A DNA stretch of 36,763 bases from Candidatus Melainabacteria bacterium (lineage in GTDB: Bacteria > Cyanobacteriota > Vampirovibrionia > Caenarcaniphilales > Caenarcanaceae): assembly GCA_005110395.1 (NCBI GenBank), contig DUDU01000101.1, forward strand, positions 1 to 36,763, read 5' to 3'. A model generated the notes under the pieces. The model was not told where the DNA came from. It saw only the letters and a list, made by a program, of their open reading frames with translations, and ran no database searches. A program made the position numbers and the translations under genes. Within the stretch, counting starts at the first letter, position 1, and each line of letters opens with the position of its first letter. Positions 16,035 through 23,226 of the stretch are shown in pieces.

Positions 16035-16116
16035 GAATTTTTCTTTAAATATATTTACCTAGACTTCACAAACTTAATTCAAATTATTAAAGCTTTATTC
16101 TATAGAAATCTCACAA

Positions 16117-17331
16117 TCAATTTTCAGGCAAAGGTAAAACTATTTTTCCAGAGGAGGTATTTACCCTTTCGCATTCATAGGTTTTGCCTTTTATTTTGCT
16201 TACATAACTTGAATCTCCGCCTTTGTCCGAACAATCTAAATGAATAAGCTTTTTCTGGCTAGGAATAATCAGCAAAGATGCATATAGAGGTTCAATTGAA
16301 GGTGGATCTAATTCCTTCAATAATTGAGTCAGCAATACTTTGTCTTCTTCAACTTGTTCGATTCTAAAAGCTTCTTTCCAATTATCTTGATTTATCCATT
16401 TGCAGCCTGTGCATTTACCGCTGAATCGCTTGATATAAAGAAGCTTATTATCTTTATATACTTTCAACTCAACTCTTTGTCCATAATCGGTTTGCTCTTT
16501 ATTCAAATTGAATGGTGATAGCTCCGCTCTGAATGAATTTGAAGATTTGACTTGTTGACTTAGCTTTTGTTGGTTAAGTTTTTGTTCATTGCTTTGAGGA
16601 TTATTTGATTGAGAGTCATTTAAAAGCAGTTGAGGATTTGCAGCTTTATCAAATTCAGGCCATTTATTTTTTCCTTTAAGCAATTCTGCATCTTTAAATT
16701 CTTTGTCTTCACTAAGCTCATTACTGGGCTCACCATTAGCAGTACTTTTGGCTTCGCATTCATATTCTGCTTCAGAGAAATTAATGATTTTGAAATTTTT
16801 GTAAGATTTGCCTTCTATCAAACATTCCTTGATTTCTTTGATCTCATTACTATCTGGATGAATTGCTTTATAGACATAATTTTCATCATCTTTCTTTTCC
16901 GAAATAATTACCAAATCATCAAATAATTTTTCAATTTTGACTCGATCCGATAATTTGCTAGTTTTTTCGTTCTTCTTGGTTTCACCTGTTGAATCCGACT
17001 TCTGAGAAGCTTTGCCTTCCAAACTATCTAAATCAGCAGATTTATATTCTTCTAGGGCATATTCTTGCGAAAAAATAATTTTGCTTTGTTCGGTGTCTGC
17101 AACTGTAATTCGATAGGTGGTTTTTTTATTATCACCATCAACTTCATATACAAAAGCTTTCAACCTTCGATCAGGTGAAATTTCGTTGTCTTCACTTTTT
17201 GAATCTATTTCTTCAATTTGTTTTCCTTGATTGGAATTTTCATTTTGCGCTGAATTGTTATTTTCTTCTTTACATCCATTGAGTGAGAAGCTGAGCAATA
17301 ACAATAAACAGATTGTCAGAATTCTTGACAT
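16117..17331 (-). CDS. Putative lipoprotein, unknown
   Basis: 404 residues with a lipoprotein signal: a hydrophobic core then LNGC, with Cys20 as the lipidation site. The following 200 residues are highly charged (Glu, Lys, Asp, Ser) with short beta-like segments (KAFVYEVDGDNKKTTYRITV and YVYKAIHPD). Residues about 240-262 form a Gln/Asn low-complexity stretch (NNPQSNEQKLNQQKLSQQ). The C-terminal 130 residues contain CTGC and two further cysteines, so disulfides or metal binding are possible. No known domain. Its ATG has no strong ribosome site. Confidence 0.75.
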   Translation of the reverse strand: MSRILTICLLLLLSFSLNGCKEENNNSAQNENSNQGKQIEEIDSKSEDNEISPDRRLKAFVYEVDGDNKKTTYRITVADTEQSKIIFSQEYALEEYKSADLDSLEGKASQKSDSTGETKKNEKTSKLSDRVKIEKLFDDLVIISEKKDDENYVYKAIHPDSNEIKEIKECLIEGKSYKNFKIINFSEAEYECEAKSTANGEPSNELSEDKEFKDAELLKGKNKWPEFDKAANPQLLLNDSQSNNPQSNEQKLNQQKLSQQVKSSNSFRAELSPFNLNKEQTDYGQRVELKVYKDNKLLYIKRFSGKCTGCKWINQDNWKEAFRIEQVEEDKVLLTQLLKELDPPSIEPLYASLLIIPSQKKLIHLDCSDKGGDSSYVSKIKGKTYECERVNTSSGKIVLPLPEN

Positions 17332-17681
17332 TGTTTTGTGACTTTTAATATTTGGACTTTAAGCATGATTATGCATGAAGAGAATAAGATTTTGATGATT
17401 CTTCAAATTACGTTATCAAATTTTAAAGAGATTTCTCTGAGTAACTTACTTTACGCAAGTTTCAGGATCTTTCTCACTAATCGTGATAATTGTTTTCGTA
17501 ACATGAGTAAGTGAGAAGGATTCAGTACTGTTTTTTGAAAAATATTTCTCCTAAACAAATCAAGTAAACGAATTCAGGGCTTCCCCGATTGCTGGTTTGA
17601 TTGAACTAATACAACTAGATCTATTTGTTGATGATTTGGGCTTTCTACTCTCTAACTCGGGAATAGTAAAACCAACAATCA
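17332..17681. other. Divergent intergenic region with a long hairpin
   Basis: 350 bases between two divergent secreted-protein genes, so promoters for both lie here. No ORF. It contains an imperfect inverted repeat: 17444-17455 (ACTTACTTTACG) pairs with 17497-17501 plus 17506-17512, with a CATG bulge, and encloses a second hairpin TCAC/GTGA at 17474-17486. No T-run follows, so it is not an ordinary terminator. Confidence 0.45.
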
Positions 17682-18935
17682 ATGCATATTAAATCAAAAC
17701 CTGAAATGCGCCTTTATGCTTTAGCCATACTTTTTTGCTATTGCATAAACTTGATGTGCGTTTTCTCTCCATCTGGTGCTGAAACTGAAAGAAAAACTGG
17801 ACGAGTTGAAACTGCTACGCATAATGCAAATGTACTTTTTATTGGTGTTGAATTAGAAGATTTAACCGAAAAAGATCGAGAAAGGTATATTAAATACAGA
17901 ATTCTTGAAAGAAGCTATCAGGGAGCCGATGAAGTCAAGAAGTTAGTTAAGCAAGCTAGACCAGTTGCCATAGTAATCAAGCAACCATCGGGGACAATGT
18001 ATGAATATGCTCCTGATGGAACCATGATTAAAACCGTAAAGAGCGCTAAAGAAGCCAAAAAAGAGGAAGAAAAGAAAAAAAAGGAAGAGCAAATACAGCA
18101 AGCTGGTGATATAGACTCTTTCAATGTTCCAACCAAAGTGTTTTCCGGTGGTTTTTCTGCACTTTCTCCTTCCACAGGTTGTTCAACGGGCGCTTTAGTA
18201 AGTCCATATTTTCCCATGCCTCAGCCATGCCCAGAGACAATGACTCAAGGATCAGTTTTTGGTGCTATTCCATTTCCGATGCCAGTTATGATGGGCATGG
18301 TGGATCCCAATATGATGAATAGTGTGATGAATTCTTCGGCAAATTCAATGAGTGGTGGAACTAGCTTATCTGGTCAAATGAATGGAAGCATGTCTGGCAA
18401 TAATATCAATTATGTTTCACCCGATAATACCAGTAAGCCTTTCCCCGGAGCCAATGTTTCCGAGAGCTTATATCCAGGAACAGCTGAGTATAGCTTTTTG
18501 CCAGGAGAAGGTGATTTTCTTGCTCCGCCAGGTATTTCATTAGGAAGACAAACTCTAAAGCAATTAACATCATTGGTTCAACAAAATGCTTATCCTTTCT
18601 GGTTTGATAATCAATTGACTACTGATACTTCTGTTATCAATTCACTCGGTGGTTCCAATACCAGCTTTAGTGGAGGTTTTCCCACTTTGCAAATCAATTC
18701 TAATACAACCGCAAATGCAGCCGTTGTAGGTAGTCAATTATTAGGTAATGGTGTAGGAATTGGTGCAACGGTTTTTGATGCGGTACTCGAAGGAAGAGAA
18801 CTTAAAGCAAGAAGAGCTTATGCTGATGCTTATGCAAATGGCACTCCTTATTATCAATATCCTCAGCAATCTAGAACTTATTATTCTGCCATGCGCTATC
18901 AGCCTTATCCAGTAATGCCAAGCACAGCTTATTAA
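17682..18935 (+). CDS. Secreted low-complexity protein, unknown
   Basis: 417 residues. A signal-like hydrophobic segment (about 10-33, ending PSGAE) is preceded by two possible starts, ATG 17682 and ATG 17706; neither has a good ribosome site. After it come a compact charged domain (35-115: NVLFIGVELEDLTEKDRERYI, ARPVAIVIKQPSGTMYEYAPDG), a Lys/Glu helix (120-140), a Met/Pro/Ser/Asn/Gly-rich region (about 185-270) and a C-terminal glycine-rich segment followed by a Tyr/Pro-rich tail. The stretch GNGVGIGATVFDAVLEG could be a glycine-zipper helix. Likely a cell-surface or matrix protein; I do not recognise a family. Confidence 0.7.
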   Translation: MHIKSKPEMRLYALAILFCYCINLMCVFSPSGAETERKTGRVETATHNANVLFIGVELEDLTEKDRERYIKYRILERSYQGADEVKKLVKQARPVAIVIKQPSGTMYEYAPDGTMIKTVKSAKEAKKEEEKKKKEEQIQQAGDIDSFNVPTKVFSGGFSALSPSTGCSTGALVSPYFPMPQPCPETMTQGSVFGAIPFPMPVMMGMVDPNMMNSVMNSSANSMSGGTSLSGQMNGSMSGNNINYVSPDNTSKPFPGANVSESLYPGTAEYSFLPGEGDFLAPPGISLGRQTLKQLTSLVQQNAYPFWFDNQLTTDTSVINSLGGSNTSFSGGFPTLQINSNTTANAAVVGSQLLGNGVGIGATVFDAVLEGRELKARRAYADAYANGTPYYQYPQQSRTYYSAMRYQPYPVMPSTAY

Positions 18936-19157
18936 TACTTCTTTGTTTTAAATTGTTATGGAATTAAGGGTATTTGCCTAAATTTTCTTCATATACTTAA
19001 AACAGAATTAGAAAAATATTAACCCCTCTGAATCAAGCTTTTAATCTTACTTTGCCATTTATTCTAATTTGTGATTTTGATTGAATGCTTTAATTGTTTA
19101 ATATTAAAGATAAGACAATCAACTACTTCCGATTTCACAATCAAAAGGAAATGAGAA

Positions 19158-19511
19158 ATGAAAATCTCCGATATTTTCTATTCACGCAAAAAAATAAATC
19201 AACTTGTTGCGGCTACTTGTATTTGTGCTTTGTTACTCAGTTCATTTGGCATTGCTCAAAAGTCAGAAGCACGAATTACTCCCAAAGGTTTAGCAATAAC
19301 AGGAGTTGCATTAGGAGCGGCAGCTTTAGGCACTGCAGCTTACAATACTTATCAAATTCGTAGGGATAGAAGAGAAAGTGAATACTATTATGACGATGAT
19401 CACTACTATTATGAGCAACAACCACGACAAGCTCAATATTATGATCAGTACAATGGCTATGATAATGACTACTATTACGATGACGGTGAATACTACTATT
19501 ACGATTATTAA
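19158..19511 (+). CDS. Small exported protein with tyrosine/aspartate-rich tail
   Basis: 117 residues. Residues 12-40 form a Sec signal peptide (ALLLSSFGIAQKSEA). A glycine/alanine-rich hydrophobic helix (GLAITGVALGAAALGTAAY, about 46-64) resembles a glycine-zipper membrane segment. The last 50 residues contain 18 tyrosines and 10 acidic aspartates in runs such as YYYDDDHYYY and EYYYYDY. A good Shine-Dalgarno (AAGGA) precedes the ATG at 19158. Such tails occur in surface adhesive, cross-linking or metal-binding proteins, but function here is not known. A longer frame in another register at 19094-19363 is a shadow. Confidence 0.75.
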   Translation: MKISDIFYSRKKINQLVAATCICALLLSSFGIAQKSEARITPKGLAITGVALGAAALGTAAYNTYQIRRDRRESEYYYDDDHYYYEQQPRQAQYYDQYNGYDNDYYYDDGEYYYYDY

Positions 19512-19704
19512 GTAAAATTAGTACTCGGCTTAATACAATGTTATTCGAGATAATCCGTCAGGCAATAGACTTAGGGTAGCAAGATCAATGCTCTCTGTTA
19601 TTATCCTCGCATACAGTTTTTAATTCACTTTCAATATCATGTCTGAGGATTGTTTCATGATCTTTCTCTGGAACTACTTCTATAAAAACCTTTAATAAAT
19701 AGTT

Positions 19705-21198
19705 TTAATTGCTTTCTTCTATCAATCTTCCATCTGGGTATGTGACTAAAGTATTTTGCAAATTAGTTCTTAGATTTATATTTCCACCAGTATTCCAAAA
19801 AAGTTCGGTTACAATCATTTTTTTGCCATTGGGTGATTTAAGGACTGGGCTCATGGATTCTAATACTGCAATGACATAAGAGTCTGATTTTAAATTACCT
19901 GAAGATTCAATTATTTCGATATCAGAAATATTGCCATCAGGATCTATTGTGTATTGGACAACATTTGAAAAAGGATTGCCCACATTACTCCATATAAGCT
20001 TGTCACGGCCTGACTCTCTTACTTTTGCAGTTATATATTCCGAATAACTCTTAGTTTCACGACTTTGATTTTGTTTATAGGTTTTTGGATTTGGCAAAGC
20101 TTTTGTTCTTTCCTGAAATCCTATTGTTGGTTGAGGCTTTGCAATTTCACCAATTGATTGAAATTTTTTATCATTGAATTCATTAATTCCTTTGATTTTT
20201 TCAGGAATTTGCAAATCGAATTGAAGCTCTCTGTACTTGAGCTCTTCTTTTGTAGCTGGCTTGATTTTGTCTTTATCTTTTTTCTTTTCCGCTTCAGCCT
20301 TTTTCAATTTCTCTAATTGTTTTTGAATTTGTTCAGCTCTTTTATTAACGCTTTCCTTGAAAGAAGCTTGATTGAAAACAAATGGAATTAAGGTAATAGT
20401 CCACAAAATGCCTAAATGCACAATATATGAAATTCCAAAACTTCCTAATACTCTTCTGTGATTCCAGTTTAGTGGTGAAAAAAAAGATGCAAATACATTT
20501 CTTTGCTTTATTTTTTCTTGTTGCAAAATTGTCGATGCTTTCTTTTTCCAAATAGGCAAACCAATAAAACCAATCAAATAATTCAAACAAAAAACAGTAA
20601 TTAAAAATCCTAAAACTAACCAATTAGTATATTTGTCAATAAAGGCCTGATCGTTCATTCGGAAATAAAAGCCAAAAATTGCCGTCAAATCTTTTACTAA
20701 ACTAAAATTGAAATGAGCCAAGGTCAAATAAGCCAAACTAATAAAGGTGACTAAGTGACAAGTCGCTAAAATCCAACCAAACCAATTCTTGCCAATATAG
20801 ACATGACCTAAACCTGGCCATATTGAATTAAATAAAATAGATTTTTTGAGACTTTTGCGAATAAAGAATTTCACAAGATTTTCGGCTAGATTGTCAATTA
20901 GGAAAAGCGAAACATATCCCTTAGAAAAAGCTCTAAGCGCAATAAAAAACAAAATTATTCTTGAAGGCCAATCAATAAATCCCTGTGCAACTTTCCACAA
21001 AGTAGTCCTTAGCTCAAATTCCTTGTCAAGCATTTGTGGGTGATTATAAGCATCCCAAAGCGAGGCTCCAAAGATCAGACTACTCAAAACGAAAGGAATG
21101 AGCTGACATAGAGCTGACTGAAGTAGTTGAAAAGAAATAAATTTGTTTTTGCGAAAAACCCAACTCGCTATAAGCGGCAAAAAAGGCCCATATCCCAA
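19705..21198 (-). CDS. Polytopic membrane protein with TonB-like C-terminal domain
   Basis: 497 residues from a TTG at 21198. Five to six membrane segments fill the first 265 residues, including PGLGHVYIGKNWFGWIL (a TM2-like Gly-His-Tyr-x-Gly motif). The last span (SYIVHLGILWTITLIPFVF) is followed by a Lys/Glu-rich periplasmic stalk (about 275-330) and a C-terminal domain of TonB type: VVQYTIDPDGNISDIEIIESSG, then SDSYVIAVLESMSPVLKSP. This looks like a TonB-like energy-transducer domain grafted on a multi-pass protein. The frame is open and coding-like upstream to 21268 (KNYKFLIGSSYCSFG) without ATG, GTG or TTG, so the real start is uncertain. Confidence 0.75.
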   Translation of the reverse strand: MGYGPFLPLIASWVFRKNKFISFQLLQSALCQLIPFVLSSLIFGASLWDAYNHPQMLDKEFELRTTLWKVAQGFIDWPSRIILFFIALRAFSKGYVSLFLIDNLAENLVKFFIRKSLKKSILFNSIWPGLGHVYIGKNWFGWILATCHLVTFISLAYLTLAHFNFSLVKDLTAIFGFYFRMNDQAFIDKYTNWLVLGFLITVFCLNYLIGFIGLPIWKKKASTILQQEKIKQRNVFASFFSPLNWNHRRVLGSFGISYIVHLGILWTITLIPFVFNQASFKESVNKRAEQIQKQLEKLKKAEAEKKKDKDKIKPATKEELKYRELQFDLQIPEKIKGINEFNDKKFQSIGEIAKPQPTIGFQERTKALPNPKTYKQNQSRETKSYSEYITAKVRESGRDKLIWSNVGNPFSNVVQYTIDPDGNISDIEIIESSGNLKSDSYVIAVLESMSPVLKSPNGKKMIVTELFWNTGGNINLRTNLQNTLVTYPDGRLIEESN

Positions 21199-21268
21199 AC
21201 CAAAGGAGCAATATGAGCTTCCAATTAGGAATTTGTAATTTTTGTTTTTTATTTCTTCAAACAGATTT

Positions 21269-21673
21269 TATAAACTCCCTGACTAGAATTATCAAAGCCT
21301 TGATTAATAAATGTAATTCAATCACTCATGTTACGCAAAAACAATTTCCTGCTCGCTTGGTTTGATTTCCCAACCCCAAAAATGAAGCTATGCATCCCGC
21401 CTCACGGTAAATAAGGAGCTTTAATCAGGTCTTCTGAGCCCCCTTTTTTGTTGAGAGAGGGGTTCTGAAACAATCCTGAAATAAATCCAGGACAGAATGA
21501 CGGGGGAGATCTCAATTAGCTATTAGGAGAGTCTTTTGGTAATTTCTGCGTAAAGTAGTCATAGTAGTCAAATGATAGTTCACTTTACAGGTTTTAGTTA
21601 GCCAATCTCATTCACTAATTGATCTAAAGCAATCTATTAGCAAATATAGTTTCGACCGACTAATTCCGCAAAA
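21269..21673. other. Intergenic region with GC-rich repeat copies
   Basis: About 400 bases without a gene. It contains two GC-rich segments that contrast with the AT-rich surroundings: 21426-21470 and 21471-21508, described as repeats below. No further structure recognised. Confidence 0.5.
21426..21508 (-). repeat. Dispersed GC-rich intergenic repeat, copy A
   Basis: Read on the minus strand, 21470-21426 gives GAACCCC, a variable spacer, then GGGGGCTCAGAAGA, which parallels GAACCCC ... GGGAGCTCAAGAAGA at 30979-31013 and a degenerate form at 25072-25107. The adjoining 21471-21508 (ATCCTGAAATAAATCCAGG then AGAATGACGG) parallels 284-309 (GATTCTGAAATAAGTTC then AAGATGACGG). These look like copies of degenerate palindromic intergenic repeats. 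Confidence 0.45.
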
Positions 21674-22891
21674 TTAATTTCTAATATTCAACAACTTGTA
21701 TCTCAATTCAATCAGCTGTTTCATAACTCGTGAGAGCATATTAACGGGCAAATCAAGCTTGAGCGGTTTCCAGACAGAGCCAGTACCTGAAAGAGGGCCA
21801 AGTGAAACCATAATGCCTTCTAAGTCTATCTTTTCGCAAGGCACTTCACGGTTCTCAATATTTGCAACTATATATTTTGCGACAGCCCTTCCTTCTTTAT
21901 ATGCAGCTTGTCCATTAAGCGGAAATGGTTGTCCGCTTTTGGGATCTATATAAAGAGCATTATCGCCAATAGCATAAACAGCAGGATTTCCTTTTACCCT
22001 AAAATATTCATCTACTTCTATTCTAAAGCCCCTTCCTAAAGGCCATTTGTTTTCTTTTCCTTCTTCATCAACCATTCCTTTTTCTAGCAAAATATTTCCT
22101 CTAATCCCACCAGTCCAGAGAACTATTTTAGATTTTAAAATTCGATCATCTGATAATTTGACTCCACCAGCAAAACCCTCTTTTACCGCAACACCCAAGA
22201 CTGATTCAACTAGTTTTTGATTATGGAAAAAATCAGTTACTTTATCAGATAATTTTTTATCTCCACCCGGAAGTAAGCCGCTTTGAGCTTCGACTAAATA
22301 AATTTTGACATGGTCTGGATTTAAACCATTTTGTTTGGCGAGCTTAGGCATTTTATGAATTAATTCACCTGCCACTTCCACACCCGTTAATCCGCCTCCA
22401 CCTACAATTACTGACAAAAATTCTTTGTATTCATTGCTATCCACAGGAAAATCTTTGGCTTTTTGAAAATTGGACTCAAGCAAATCGTTAAACTCTTTGA
22501 CCTGTTTTGTCGTAATGAATCCATGAGAATTCTCACGTAGACCAGGAATATTAAAGTAATTGGTATTGCTTCCCAAGGCTATTACCAAATAATCAAATTC
22601 TTGAATTGATTGATCCACAAATTTAATCTCTTTTTTGTATAGATCGAATCCTATAACTTCTTTCTGAATGAGGTTTATAGACTTATTCTTAATTAGTTTA
22701 GAAAATTCTATTCTGGTTTTGAGGCTTCGATTGGAAATAGCATGAGGAAGCTCGGGTAAAAGCTCATGAGCAGAATTTTTGTCTATCAAAATTGCAGAAT
22801 AACCTTTTCTGTGAAGCTCTAAGGCGGTTTGTAAGCCAGCATAACCACCACCAAGAATTACAATTTTTTCTTTTTGAACATGATTTTTCAT
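21674..22891 (-). CDS. ndh: Type II NADH dehydrogenase (NDH-2)
   Basis: 405 residues, two-dinucleotide-binding-domain flavoprotein. N-terminal FAD site IVILGGGYAGLQTALEL (10-26) and acidic end ILIDKN; second GxGxxG site VIVGGGGLTGVEVAGEL for NAD(P)H; YLVIALGSNTNYF; the C-terminal FAD contact AVYAIGDNA followed by PFPLNGQAAYKEGRAVA, characteristic of the NDH-2 family. No cysteine pair of the disulfide-reductase kind. It transfers electrons from NADH to quinone at the cytoplasmic membrane face without proton pumping; the C-terminal basic amphipathic helix (about 380-405) is the usual membrane anchor. A sulfide:quinone reductase is less likely. Monocistronic. Confidence 0.9.
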   Translation of the reverse strand: MKNHVQKEKIVILGGGYAGLQTALELHRKGYSAILIDKNSAHELLPELPHAISNRSLKTRIEFSKLIKNKSINLIQKEVIGFDLYKKEIKFVDQSIQEFDYLVIALGSNTNYFNIPGLRENSHGFITTKQVKEFNDLLESNFQKAKDFPVDSNEYKEFLSVIVGGGGLTGVEVAGELIHKMPKLAKQNGLNPDHVKIYLVEAQSGLLPGGDKKLSDKVTDFFHNQKLVESVLGVAVKEGFAGGVKLSDDRILKSKIVLWTGGIRGNILLEKGMVDEEGKENKWPLGRGFRIEVDEYFRVKGNPAVYAIGDNALYIDPKSGQPFPLNGQAAYKEGRAVAKYIVANIENREVPCEKIDLEGIMVSLGPLSGTGSVWKPLKLDLPVNMLSRVMKQLIELRYKLLNIRN

Positions 22892-23226
22892 GAGGATTTA
22901 TATATTTTCTTCAAATTCTTTCTAATTGCGTGAAATACAAGTTTAAGGGCAATAATGCAATTCATCAATTAAAAAATAATTGAAATTTCTTATAGTGATG
23001 CTTTGTTTCTTTGAATTAGTTTATCCGTAAGGGTTATTTTGGTTTGAAAATAATAATTTTAAAAATACATTCGAAAACACAATGGTATATTCGCAATATC
23101 TATTTGGGTATGGGTTGAAAATTTAGTTTGGAAAATACCAGCAAAATATAATCAAAATCCTCTAAAACTAATTAAATAACGAGTAGAATAATCCTCACTC
23201 ACTCAATATTATTGTTCTGTCAGAAT
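22892..23226. other. Divergent intergenic region
   Basis: 335 AT-rich bases between divergent ndh and the amidase gene; promoters of both should lie here. I see no convincing hairpin, small ORF or repeat. Confidence 0.5.

Noticed and set aside
19094..19363. 89-codon plus-strand ORF overlapping the tyrosine-rich gene.
   Set aside because: It lies in another frame and lacks a good ribosome site, whereas the 19158 frame has one plus a signal peptide.
20345..20623. 92-codon minus-strand ORF inside the TonB-like gene.
   Set aside because: Alternative-frame shadow of a long, well-supported membrane protein gene.
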